64,000 bases of DNA from Phymatolithon calcareum (lineage: Eukaryota > Rhodophyta > Florideophyceae > Hapalidiales). Below, piece after piece: positions 47,275-57,971 of the stretch. Below the pieces are notes generated by a model. It saw only the letters and a list, made by a program, of their open reading frames with translations. It was not told where the DNA came from and did not search any database. Where the stretch lies: assembly GCA_977006965.1 (NCBI GenBank), contig OZ345353.1, forward strand, positions 3,658,001-3,722,000, read 5' to 3'. Every line of letters begins with the position of its first letter. Position 1 is the stretch's first letter. The position numbers and the translations under genes are program-made.

Positions 47275-47784
47275 TTAGCATGACTTGGACTCTAAGAACT
47301 TCTTCTGTGATTCCGTAAGCTTGCTCACTTTCAGACGATGAAAGTGCACCCAAGATTGGCAAATATGGATATCTGAAATACCAGTTTCTTTCAAAGCAAG
47401 AATATACTCCTCATCGACATCCAGAAGGATTCCACACTGAGCACCAGTCATCCCGGTTATTGCAACGGTGTAGTATGGCGTTGTCTTGTCACAACGTCCA
47501 TACACCTCCTTCACGAGTAAAACGTAGACTCTCTCCTGGTATCGAAAACCAGAGTGCTTCTCAACGTCGACACTCTTCTGGAATAGAACATCAGAGTGCT
47601 TCTTTTCGTTTACGAAAGTCTCAGCCACCTTGACTCTTGCCAACGGAGTTTCAGCATTAAGCGCGGCGTAATAGGCCTCCTCGAGGTTTGTTTCCTTGAT
47701 AACGCATTTACATGCTTGGGAAAAGCTCACTAATTGTGCAAGAAGTACCACGCATAGTGCAATGGCAAATGACGTCAAAGCCAT
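47275..47784 (-). CDS. Secreted TIMP-like (NTR-domain) protein 2
   Basis: The ATG at 47784 gives 169 residues. The signal peptide ends FSQA, then CKC, as in protein 1, so residue 2 of the mature chain is Lys. It keeps YYAALNAETPLARVKV, the central VLLVKEVYGRC, the QCGILLDVDEEYILALKETG block and the last Cys. It is about 20 residues longer than its sisters. The extra part follows TFVNE and contains two KHS words (KKHSD and EKHSG), so it looks like a small internal duplication; there is also a short HFHR insertion near the end. No stops or frameshifts are seen. The extra loop lies where animal TIMPs have the variable AB loop that contacts proteases (inference by position). Confidence 0.72.
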   Translation of the reverse strand: MALTSFAIALCVVLLAQLVSFSQACKCVIKETNLEEAYYAALNAETPLARVKVAETFVNEKKHSDVLFQKSVDVEKHSGFRYQERVYVLLVKEVYGRCDKTTPYYTVAITGMTGAQCGILLDVDEEYILALKETGISDIHICQSWVHFHRLKVSKLTESQKKFLESKSC

Positions 47785-48700
47785 ACTGTGAGATGGGTTG
47801 AAGAAAAGAGAGATCACAATGTTCAGTTACTCCTTCGCTTGCTGGGAGAGATATGCCGGGTGAGGCAGGATCGAAGTATGTATTCCAGATTATAAACCCT
47901 TAGATTTGTGAATGTGATTGCTACTCCATTCAAGAATTCAAAAATTGGGCAGCTAAGCGTCGCTAGAATAGCGAGTTAGAACGTTTCTGGATATAGACAG
48001 ATTTTACGAATTTACTGCTTTTTCTCGAATGCATCATTTCTTTGATCTCACTTGCAACAGTTACCGCGGCTTTACCGTGGGTCAGCAATTTAACAGTTGT
48101 TTTGATTGGTTTCATGTCAAGGTAGGAGGACTGCCAGTTTAATGTCACATTCGAGAAGTATGCAAAAATTCATTGCCATTCTCTCAACTCTTTAATTCCA
48201 GCGACCTTTCCAATTCGTGAATGGTGTTGTACATCAGAAGTGCTTTTTGATTATTTGAAGGTTCTAGGGGAGTTCAGAATGCAAAGTATGAGACTGAGAT
48301 GCATTCCTCTAAAGTACTAAGAAAAGAAACACTGGAAAAGTGCCGTGTACGAATTCCGTGGAGGAATTAAGGTTGGATAGCATGGAAATTGATAAACACT
48401 CAGAATATGATTACGGGTTTCTCGTCTGTGTAAACTATTGTACAGACTTAATTTTCAGCCTTACGATTCACGTCACTGCACAATCACATCTGCGATGCAT
48501 CTGATACATTTCGAACAGAGGGTTGCGGGAGATAAAATCTGATTTTGTCTAGCATTTCAACCCATCACATAGATTGCGAAATCATAATTAAATTCATGTT
48601 AAACTCTTTCTGTTATAGATGCAAGTAATGGAGCGTGGACGTCTAAAGTCAGGTAGCTGAATAGGGCTTTCTTTTCCTCATCGCATGAAAAGATTGGAGG

Positions 48701-49150
48701 TGTAGTTTTCCAAGCAGGAAAAGGTTACACGTGTGGCACACAAGGTGGTTGAAAATGGAATTCGTTTCTCAGCCCTACAACCGAGCTGACAATACCTTAC
48801 ACACCGACTGACCGGTGTGCTTGGCTAAACAATTTCCCCAGGATGTGGCAATAGCAAGTGATTTACTTCTTCTGATTCTTGTTCTTGTTCCGACTCGCCC
48901 CGTTACTCGGTGCGCGAGCCTTAAGTAGACAATTTTCTATCAGAGTGTAAATATCTAGAACATTAAAAAGATTGAATGCGGCACGCAAACAATCAGGGAC
49001 AATTATCATACTATCAATTAATCCGTACCGGAACACATTCCGGGTGGCGTGCCAGTAGGGCATGTCAGGCGAACATGCGCTGGCAGCTCACGGTGTAAGG
49101 GCCTGGTGAGCGCCGTGCTGGCGCCCGCCACGGTAGCAGTGGAATCTACA
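48701..49150 (-). repeat. 3' LTR of the young Copia
   Basis: 450 bp, TGTAG/CTACA ends. The polyprotein stop TAG is formed by its first bases. The minus-strand frame at 48863-49063 inside it also occurs in the other LTR and is not a gene. Confidence 0.95.
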
Positions 49151-52100
49151 CTCCCACCTTTTCAAGATGTGAGCCAGACATGCCATTGTTCTTGCGGATG
49201 ATCCACTGACAGACTGGTGTGGCGTCAATGCCAGTGAGGAGAATTTCGGCCAGCGGCTTGCAGAATTTTGGCTTGGTGAGGCCGTCAGCAGGGTTCACGG
49301 TTCCGGCGACGAGACCAACGTTCGATATCTCGAAGTTGTTGTAGGCCTCACGAGCAGCAGCAACATCAATCATCAAGCGCTTCTCGGTAGTGTGCGAAGC
49401 GCGAGTAATGACATCGAACAGTTGCTTAGAGTCGGTAAACATCTTGAGCGGGATTTCGCGACGGAGAATACGCTGCAGATCGTGCTTAAGCACATAGGCG
49501 ACGTCGAAAGCGGCGGAGAATGCGTATACTTCCCCAGCCATGATGGAGCGGACAACGCGACGAGACTTGCGGCTGCTATAGTTCAGAACATGGCAGCGGT
49601 TGGAGTCATCGCAAAGTAGGATGATGAAACCAAGTTGGGAAGTCAAGTCCGTATTCGTAGCGAACGAAGCGTCAGCGTATGCGCGGATGTGCAGGGTACT
49701 GCGATTCAGCGGCGGATACTTCAGACGGATGTCTTTGGTGTCCTTGGTGTAGCTGATAGACTCGTTCAGCTCATCTATAGACTTCCTGTCGAAAGCCTCA
49801 GCAGTAACTTGGGCGGCACGATTGACGGCGCAGCAGATATCCGGGCGACTGTGAGAGAGCCAGCTGAAAGCAGCACGAACAGAGCGGAAGAGGTCAAAGG
49901 TTGAGTCTTTCGGCATAATACAAAGCTTAGCGAGGTATTCCGGCTGGAATGCGTAGAACGTGCGAGCTCCATTCGGTGCCTTCTCGGTTTTGACGCTGAT
50001 CCCGACGAACTCAACGTCGTCACGCTCGATGGGTTTCGACTCAAATGCCTTTGACGTGAAGTCAATCAGGTCATCGAAGCTTGCATTTCTAGCGAACAGG
50101 TTATCGTCGACATACGCGCCGAGTAAACCTTCGGTGTTGTCTTCTCCAGCCTTCATGTACAGAGAAGGGTCTCCATCGAGAGGGGTCATGCCGAGCTTGT
50201 TCTTGATGAAGAACTCGAAGGTAGCGCCCCAATAGTCTCCAGAGTTGCAGATGCCGTAGAGCGGCTTCTCAAGCTTGAGGACTTGAGTCTTCTCGATACC
50301 GAATAAATGGCGGTCAGCTTCACGGACCTTGACATAGATGTCACGACTCAGCTTCTCCTTAGCTTGAAGGTAGGCCTGTATAAAGTCGACAACAGCAATG
50401 CGGTAGTTCATGATGGCGGAGACGGACAGGATGATTTTCGTCGAGCTCTGGCGCAGCGTAGGACAGCTGTGCACGATGAACTCCTTCATGTGATCCTTAT
50501 ATCCTTGTCCGACGAATCGAGCTTTGGCTCTCTGGCGGTCGGTTCCGGGGTTCTTCAACGTCAGCTCGAATCGTCCACCGATGACGTTTGCAGACTCAGC
50601 AAGCGACGAGAGATCGACAACTTTCTAGACATTGCGTTCGGATAGGCCTTTGACTTCGGTTCGGTTCGCTTCTTCGAACGCGGCGGATTTGGATCTCAGG
50701 TCGGAGGGCGGTATCTTCTCGGTCAGGTGGATGACACTGGGAGTTTCCAAAACTTCTTGCACACCTTCAGTACTGGCTCGAACCCTTGCAAAGCGGTCCT
50801 GTATATGAGTCAGGAAGCTCTCTCCAGTGATCACGCGGTCGAATATGGAGTCAATTTCGACGCGTTGGTTAGCAGGGAGTTCATCTTGACGAGCGGAATC
50901 GGTCTTGTATTCGCGCACTTTGTCTACAGAAACGCGCTTCAGCTTGTTCTTGATGTTGAGCCACAGGTTCTTGCCATCTCCGGCGACGACCAAGTACGGG
51001 CCTTCCCATTCCTCCCCCTTTTCTCTGTAGAAAAGAACCTGTGAGCCAATCTTGATCTCACGGTCGGCGGCGATGGGAACATTTCTGCTCAGAGCGGTCC
51101 GGATACGGGCAGTAGCAATAGCTTTGGTCATCTCACGTCGGGCGTCCTGTAGCGCTTGCATGCGTTCGCGCTGTTCTGGCAGGTCAGAAAATCCAAGCGG
51201 AAGCTGCGGCACTACTCCGAACACGAGTAGCGTCGGGGAGAGTCCTTGAGGTCCAGCTGTATTGTTCATAGCGTGAACAGACAAAGCGAGACAGTCAGTC
51301 ATACCGATCTTCGGGTGCTCAAGACGAACTTTCCGATAGATGCGGCGGAGGAAGTCGTGATACTTCTCGCCGGCACCGAGGGCGTTGTGGCTCTCGATTC
51401 CGGAATCCAAGCGTTCAATTCCCGTGAACTGAAGTAGATGGCGCCATTCGTCGCTGTCGAACTGCTTTCCACGGTCGGCGTGAATCGCTTTCGAGTATCC
51501 GATGTACTTGGTGACCCATTGGCGGACGTAGGCAGTCCAAATGTCCTTCGAGGATTCACCGTCCAGGAATATGGCAGCGTTGAACAGAGTGTCTTTGCAG
51601 ACCATGTGTAAGACGGATGAACTTTCGAGCGACATTAGGTCCATGAGGACGACACGGTTGAAGATGATATCTTCGTTCGGCAGCGCGACGCGAAAGCGGC
51701 CAGGTTGACTCGAAATTCGTTGACATATGTCGCACGACTCGGTTATCTTCTCGAGTGCTCCGAGAGTTTCGGGAGTAGCTTTCGGGTCCTTAGCCTGCTT
51801 CATCATCTTGTAGATACGCAGAGGCTGTGGATGGTAGAAGTGACGGTGGATCTTCTTCAATTCCGGTTCGGTGTACATGACCTCGTAGTGCCATTCGTAG
51901 TAGACATGCCCAAGTTTTCGGACGAGTGGAGTGCTCCAAACAGGGTTGCGGCAGCGAAGGCGGTTGTCCACAGTATCCACAAGAAGCTTGTACTTGTCGA
52001 GAACATCGAGTCCCAAGAGAAGAGGGATCGAAATGTCAACAACATCGAGCTCGATCTTCATGTGACGGTTGTGAGCATACGGGATGCGGAACTTCGCTTT

Positions 52101-53822
52101 GCCGATACTGGCTTTGCGCTGGGCTCCGAACTTGTACACTTTCGGCGTCGATGGAATCAATGCGAGGGGGATTCCCATGAAGCGGTAATATGCTTCAGCT
52201 TGACCCTTTCCAACGACTGAGCGCTGAGCTCCAGTGTCGAGACATGCACCATTGAACTTCTCATATCCCACGAGCGGTGATTGAACGGTCAGGTTGATGA
52301 CGGCGTCAACATGAGTACTACTGTCCGGGGTCTCTTCGACGTAGTTCACGAGTGCGTCGAAAAGATCGAAGTCGGGGTCCTCGTTTTCAACGGCGTCGTT
52401 GATATGGACTTCCTGCTCATCGACGTCTATCGATGGAGCTTCCTCTTCGTCACTGTGCGTGGCGTTGAGCTGTTGGCAGAGCTCGAAGAGGACGACGTGG
52501 GCATTTCGAGGGTTACCGGTCTTCTTCGCCATGTACTCCATCTGGCGACGAGAGGCTTTCGCCAGATCGACTTTTTCAGGACACGCCTTCAACATGTGGT
52601 CAGGGGAGTCACAGTTAAAGCAGCCCATGATGGTTAGAGCTTTCGGACGCTCTTGATTACGGCGGAAGCGGCGAGTGTCACCAACGCCTTTGTGACGATA
52701 GGCGTAGCGGCCAGGTCCTTGGTAGAGAATGCCAGGAACATTCTCATCGTCATCAGAAGGGCGACGGGAGCGGATAGAGACCTTATCTCGCATGTTGGCC
52801 AACTTGGCTTCGCGGGAAAGATGCAAAGCAGCTTCGAGTTCGCCATACAACTGCTGGAACGATAACCCATGCGTTGCGACGCGGCTAAGGGGCTCGGTAG
52901 CCCACGAGTATCCGACAGTGGCGTTCCGGAGAAACTCGATTTTGTGCGCTTCACTCCGGTGCGACGTCGGGACTTGTGGTGACAGCTTGGTGATTAGCTT
53001 GTACACCTTCTCGAGCGATGCGAGTTCGTCGAGACCTTCCGACGTATACTTCGATAGGCGAAGTCCGGCGAGGTGGTTCTTGACGCGATTCTGGCGGACG
53101 ATCGAGTTGTACTCGTTTCCGATGAGGCGGATTGCTTCATTGAAGCTGTTGACTTCGTTGCCGATACGGTCAAGGTAGAAGCGTTTAGCATCTCCACGGA
53201 GTAGGTTGTGGAGGTACTGCTTCTTCTGGGCAGGAGTGAGACCATAGTCGCGTGCGACTTGCTGGTATTCTGCGACGTACTCAAGCCAGGATTCGCCAAG
53301 GTCACCAGAAAACTTCTGTTCCTTATCGCGAAAGCGAGCGCCAATGTAGTAGGCGAGCTTGTCCTTCTGTGGCGGTGGCTGAGCATTGCGGCCTTCAGTC
53401 TCATCGGCGGGTTCAGAGCCTTGGGTTCCGCGAGCAGTTCGACGACCGGCCTTGATGATCTGCTTGGTGATCTCCTCGGCCGCCAGTTTATCCTCATCAT
53501 CGGTGTAGAGGTTAGCGGCGAGTTGCTTGATCACGCGGCGGGAGTTGTGTGGAGGCATGCTAGCACCGTGATCAGCCAGCCAGTCTCGAAGGGCCTTGTA
53601 CGCAATCGGGATCGATTGCATCTCCGGTGAGAATAGTACAGCAGGCGGGAATAGCTCAGCGACCTCCTCGGCGACTTGAGGTCCAGTCATCGTGCGGGCG
53701 CGGATGCGATTCTCGAGGACGCGGATGGAGTTGATGAAACCATTGACTTCAGACGACACTTCATCAAGAGCGACCTCTTGCATGAAAAAGTTTCCTCCAT
53801 CGTTAGTGTTGACGTTTGCCAT
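49146..53822 (-). CDS. Copia gag-pol polyprotein, one in-frame TAG
   Basis: The ATG at 53822 (MANVNTNDGG) opens about 1,558 codons in one frame, interrupted once by TAG at 50625-50627. Domains in order are gag with knuckle CFNCDSPDHMLKAC (near 52600) and protease CLDTGAQRSVVG. Integrase follows, with His/Cys finger (HRHFYHP...CDICQ), Asp in VLMDLMSLES, Asp in IHADRGKQFDSDEW and Glu in GIESHNALGAGEKY. RT has RAKARFVGQGYKD, VDFIQAYLQAKE, PLYGICNSGDYW and the catalytic GAYVDDN; RNase H has RAYADASFATN, MAGEVYAFSAA and FTDSKQLFD. All catalytic residues look present. The TAG stands where RN-V-W-K-V is expected (TGG to TAG), just before RT. PLYG...GDYW recalls the GalEa/PyRE1G1 group (from memory). 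Its activity depends on whether the TAG is read through. Confidence 0.93.
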
Positions 53823-54063
53823 AATGGTTGTCTCCTTCACGAACGGATTGGACGAGCACGATGGTGACGGCAGGACCGTAGATGATGAAAGTCAGGGACG
53901 GGTGAGTGTTGCAACAAAGGCGGGGGTATGCCGACAGTGGTGCAAAATGATGTGAAAGCACACAGCTGTATTGTCTTGGTAAAAACAGCACAACAGTGTA
54001 ACTGCAGATTCCTGTAGTAACAGAGTATCAACGGGCGTCTGCAAGGATGAGATAATTCGCGAA

Positions 54064-54513
54064 TGTAGTTTTCCAAGCAGGAAAAGGTTACACGTGTGGC
54101 ACACAAGGTGGTTGAAAATGGAATTCGTTTCTCAGCCCTACAACCGAGCTGACAATACCTTACACACCGACTGACCGGTGTGCTTGGCTAAACAATTTCC
54201 CCAGGATGTGGCAATAGCAAATGATTTACTTCTTCTGATTCTTGTTCTTGTTCCGACTCGCCCCGTTACTCGGTGCGCGAGCCTTAAGTAGACAATTTTC
54301 TATCAGAGTGTAAATATCTAGAACATTAAAAAGATTGAATGCGGCACGCAAACAATCAGGGACAATTATCATACTATCAATTAATCCGTACCGGAACACA
54401 TTCCGGGTGGCGTGCCAGTAGGGCATGTCAGGCGAACATGCGCTGGCAGCTCACGGTGTAAGGGCCTGGTGAGCGCCGTGCTGGCGCCCGCCACGGTAGC
54501 AGTGGAATCTACA
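54064..54513 (-). repeat. 5' LTR of the young Copia
   Basis: This 450-bp partner of 48701-49150 is followed on the minus strand by a 241-bp leader to the ATG at 53822. I found no obvious TGG-type primer-binding site directly after it (the leader begins TTCGCGAATTATCTCAT), so priming may use an internal tRNA region. Confidence 0.95.
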
Positions 54514-54978
54514 GGAGGGCATCTCTAAATCAAATCGACGCACTCCAGTTTTGAAGCCTAAGCTTAAAATCGAGGCGATCGTGCTTTTCTGACTGTCCAT
54601 TGAAAAATGGAGTACTAGCAACGAAACGGTTAGTACTCGAACTTGTTACCAGGGGAATGTTATGGGTTGTTACATAAGGAACTTCTGTCCCGCCGAACTT
54701 TGTACCCTTTTCAGATTATACTGTACTGTATTCGTTTTGAACCAGTTTGGGCCTATCAAGAAGTGCGTATTACTTTGCGATTAGTTGCAATGTATCATAG
54801 AAGCGATGGGGAGAAGGGAAAATTCCATAATGCTTTTTGAAATTCAGACACGGCGGGTAATGTTGGCTATTCTGACGCAAGGACATTTCTGCGGGTGTCC
54901 AGCGCTTTTTTGGCTTAGGTCAGTCAATTTGGAAGTACTGCTTCCAAAAAGTAAAGATTGGTTTACAGCACTAATAAT

Positions 54979-55448
54979 TGTCGGTTCATCCAAGTACAGT
55001 ACATCGCAAGCAATATCTAGTGCACTATCTGTGGTGCACTCGAAGTGCATAAGGACACCCCTGATTCGGTTCTAGAAGCGGCACCCAAAAGAAACACATG
55101 CGAATGCCTGTGCCCCAAAACGGGATGAGGTCAAGACGTAACAACACGCCTCAAGCAGTGTTAACCCCAATGTAGATACAACCGTAGTATGCGAAGAGGG
55201 AGGGATTTGCCTATAAGAGATGGTAGGGTAGATAGACGAAAGAGACAAGACTAGAAGAAGAAAACACAGATTATAAAACCTCCTGAATCTTCATAGACAA
55301 AGAATTCACCATCGCGGTAGCGCTCACGCCTTTGGCGGCCGCAACCGCAATCGTCTCGGACAAGCACACATGGACCGCAAGGCCGCTTATCTCGCCAACA
55401 AAGGGAAGAACCCTGACAGAACTGCCCTCACATGAATCTGGTACAACA
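54979..55448. mobile_element. Solo LTR with TSD ATAAT
   Basis: 470 bp starting TGTCGGTTCATCC and ending GGTACAACA, flanked by ATAAT (54974-54978 and 55449-55453). TIMP unit 1 has the intact site (reverse complement of caaactattattagtgcac at 37527). It contains a TATA-like attataaaacc near 55270. A matching internal region is not in the window. Confidence 0.85.
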
Positions 55449-55543
55449 ATAATAGTTTGTCTATACTTAGAGTGACCTTCTCGAGAAAACGGATTTTGCG
55501 TCCGTCCTACATTCTAGCGGACGTAAAAAGTACCAGTATCGAA

Positions 55544-55902
55544 AATAGGGATGAGCATCGACATCAATGATGTTGATTATTAATCGATAATCAGGCTGAA
55601 TAATCACAATTTTTGATTTGTCGATGTCGATGACACAACATCAAATTATTTGATTGTTGTCATACTGTAAATTTATTAGTATAATATTTCGAATTTCTAA
55701 TTGTAACTAGGGTACCCACACGTGTGAAGTTTTTTTTTCTCTGGGCAGGAAGGCGAAAGACGAGCGCATATCCGGAATGTTATAATATGAATATAATTTA
55801 TCCTGTCTATTTTTAGATTGATTAATCGATTAATCAATCAACGCATTGCAAAATAATCAGTTGATTAATTGATGTCAGAATTTGGATTGATGCTCATCCC
55901 TG
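55544..55902. mobile_element. hAT-type MITE
   Basis: 359 bp with inverted ends TAGGGATGAGCATCGA and CAGGGATGAGCATCAA (reverse strand). The 8-bp duplication is ATCGAAAA/CTCGAAAA with one mismatch. The interior is very AT-rich with many attaatcgatt words and no gene. A related left end occurs at 63641. Confidence 0.8.
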
Positions 55903-55988
55903 CTCGAAAAGTCCGTAGATGCAGTCCAAAACATTTTGACTGGTAATGAGGACACGGAGCAACCTTTACTTTTTGGAAGCAGTACTTC

Positions 55989-56271
55989 GTAATTAAACTG
56001 ATTTTATTGCAGTGCCCAGGACCCACCTTTTTGGGGGAAGGCGGCAACTGTTGCTTCTACGAATTACCCTTCGTTACACGTATGTTACTGTGTTGTCAAC
56101 TAATTTGGCGATTCAGTGTCCCTCCGTTGCTCCTTCCAGACACTGCTTCTCTCAATTCTTCCATCGCTGCACTCAGTTCTCGTTCCTCTGCCTTGGCCCA
56201 AGTTTCTTTTTTCAGCGTGCTTTGAACTGTTTCGAGGCAGCGCCCCCCCTGTCTCCCAACGTCTCGACCTC
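55989..56271 (-). mobile_element. Short retroposed insertion with 14-bp target duplication
   Basis: GGAAGCAGTACTTC flanks 283 bases (55975-55988 and 56272-56285). Units 1 and 2 have the site once (near 37563 and 54942). On the minus strand the insert reads a protein-like stretch (LKKETWAKAEERELSAAMEE) and ends in an A/T-rich tail (aataaaatcagtttaatt), as expected for a 5'-truncated LINE or processed transcript. The source gene is not identified. Confidence 0.8.
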
Positions 56272-57220
56272 GGAAGCAGTACTTCCAAATTGACTGACCG
56301 AAGACTAAAGAAGCGCTGGACACCCGCAGAAATGTCCTAATACTCCAATTTTCAATCGGCAGCCAGAAAAAGCGCGATCACCTCGATTTTAAGCTTATGC
56401 TTCAAATCTGGAGTACGTCGATTTGATTTAGAGACGCCCTCCAATCTTTTCATGCTATGAGGGAAAGAGAGCCCTATTCAGCTACCTGACTTTAGACGCC
56501 CGCGCTCCATTACTTGCATCTGTACCAGAAAAAGTTTCACACCAATTTAATTATGATTTCGCAATCTATGTGCTGGATTGAAATACTAGACAAAATCAGA
56601 GGGTTGCGGGAGCTAGATTCAATCTCCCTCAACCCTCTGTTCGAAATGTATCAGATGCATCGCGGATGTGGCAGTGTAGTGAAGTGAATCGTAGATTACT
56701 GTAAGTCTGAAAATTAAGTCTGTACAACAGTTCACATAGATGAGAGACCCGTAATCATATTCTGAAAGTTTATCAATTTCCATGCTATCCAAACGTAATT
56801 CTTCCGCGGGAATTCGTACCCGGCACTTTTCCAGTGCTTCTTTTCTTAGTATTTTAGAGGAACGCTGAGATTCTCAGTCTCAAACTTCGTATTCTGAACG
56901 CCCCTAGAACCTTCAAATAATCAAAAAGCACTTCTGACGTGCAGTACTATTCACGAATCGGATATGATAGGTCGCTGGAATTAAAGACTTGACTGAATGG
57001 CAGTGAATTTTTGCTTTAAACTGGCAGTCTTCCTACCTTGATATGAAACCAATCACAAAGCCACGGTAACTGTTGCAAGTGAGATCAAAGAAATGATGCA
57101 TTCGAAAAAAAGCAGAAAATACGTAAAATCTGTACGTTCAGAAACGCTCTAACTCGCTACTCTAATGGCGCTTTGCTGATCTATTTTTGAATGGTTCAGC
57201 AATTGCACGCACAAATCTAA

Positions 57221-57230
57221 GGGTTATAAG
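57221..57230 (+). promoter_or_regulatory. TATA-like box of TIMP-like gene 3
   Basis: gggttataag, about 110 bases upstream of the ATG, in the position conserved with genes 1 and 2. Confidence 0.45.
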
Positions 57231-57335
57231 CTGGAATACATACTTCGGATCCTTCCCCACACGGCATATCTCTCCCAGAAAGCGAAGGAATAACTGAATA
57301 TTGTGATTTCTGTTTTCATCACCCCATCTCACAGT

Positions 57336-57785
57336 ATGGCTTTGACGTCATTTGCCATTGCACTATGCGTGGTACTCCTTGCACAATTCGTGAGCTTTTC
57401 GCAAGCATGTACCTGCCCTATCAAGGAAACAAACCTCGAGGAGGCCTATTACGCCGCGCTTAATGCTGGAACTCCGTTGGCAAGAGTCAAGGTGATTGAG
57501 ACTTTCGTAAACGAAGAGAAGTCTGGTTTTCGATACCAGGAGAGAGTCTACGTTTTGCTCGTGAAGGAGGTATATGGAAGCTGTGACAAGACAACGCCAT
57601 ACTACACCGTTGCAACAAGCGCGATGACTGATGATGAGTGTGGAATCCTTCTGGATGTCAATAAGGAGTATGTTCTTACTTTGAAAGAAACTGGTATTTC
57701 AAAGGTCAATGATTGCCAGTTTTCGATTAAAGTGAACCAGCTTACGGAATCGCAGAAGGACTTCTTAGAGTCCAAGTCATGCTGA
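57336..57785 (+). CDS. Secreted TIMP-like (NTR-domain) protein 3
   Basis: 149 residues from the ATG at 57336. The signal peptide (1-24) ends FSQA and the mature protein would begin CTC rather than CKC. Thr at residue 2 is what several animal TIMPs carry; there this side chain enters the protease S1' pocket. The rest closely follows protein 1: KETNLEEAYYAALNAGT, VLLVKEVYGSC, ECGILLDVNKEYVLTLKETG, DCQF and the terminal Cys. Six mature cysteines are conserved. The frame is intact and intronless, with a conserved upstream region. Differences from protein 1 are mostly substitutions rather than breaks, which suggests the copies were kept as proteins. Confidence 0.76.
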   Translation: MALTSFAIALCVVLLAQFVSFSQACTCPIKETNLEEAYYAALNAGTPLARVKVIETFVNEEKSGFRYQERVYVLLVKEVYGSCDKTTPYYTVATSAMTDDECGILLDVNKEYVLTLKETGISKVNDCQFSIKVNQLTESQKDFLESKSC

Positions 57786-57971
57786 ATCTACGAATGCTCC
57801 GCGTTTCATTTGGTTCGTTGAGCAGTGCATTAGATAGCTAATCTTTACCAATAGCCTATCGAACTACAGAGCCTAGTGAAAACGAAAAATCTTTTACTCT
57901 GAAGCCTTTGATCCACTGAAAATGAACTACTCTTGAGCGCTACCTGCGCCAGCGTTCGTCATACTCTTGCG

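Larger units (their letters stand above)
48701..54513 (-). mobile_element. Young Copia-order LTR retrotransposon
   Basis: TSD GGAGG (48696-48700 and 54514-54518); empty sites exist in TIMP units 1 and 3 (gagacgccctccaatc near 56440). LTRs of 450 bp each (48701-49150, 54064-54513) are almost identical; I noticed one difference, agtgattt versus aatgattt. The ends are TGTAG...CTACA. A polypurine tract AAAAGGTGGGAG abuts the 3' LTR. Integrase lies before RT, the Copia order. The single polyprotein frame has one TAG. Confidence 0.96.
46594..55466 (-). repeat. TIMP unit, copy 2 (inverted)
   Basis: Sequences flanking gene 1 recur here as the reverse complement: the downstream stretch at 46830-46890, the upstream stretch at 47820-48700 and, beyond the inserted Copia, 54519-55466. 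The last bases (aatagtttgtctatac) match the left edge of copy 1. Between unit edges lie the Copia (48701-54513) and a solo LTR (54979-55448). Confidence 0.8.

Noticed and set aside
48863-49063. 66-codon frame occurring twice (also 54226-54426)
   Set aside because: Both copies lie inside the two LTRs of one retrotransposon, so the duplication reflects the LTR, not a gene family.
28893-50627. Possible reassigned stop codon, because several transposon genes have in-frame TAG
   Set aside because: TAA and TGA also interrupt conserved frames (TAA near 34645 and 31517, TGA near 27950), the amino acids replaced differ (Glu, Gln, Trp, Tyr, Lys, Ser), and the host kinase stop is explained by an intron. 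Random decay fits better.
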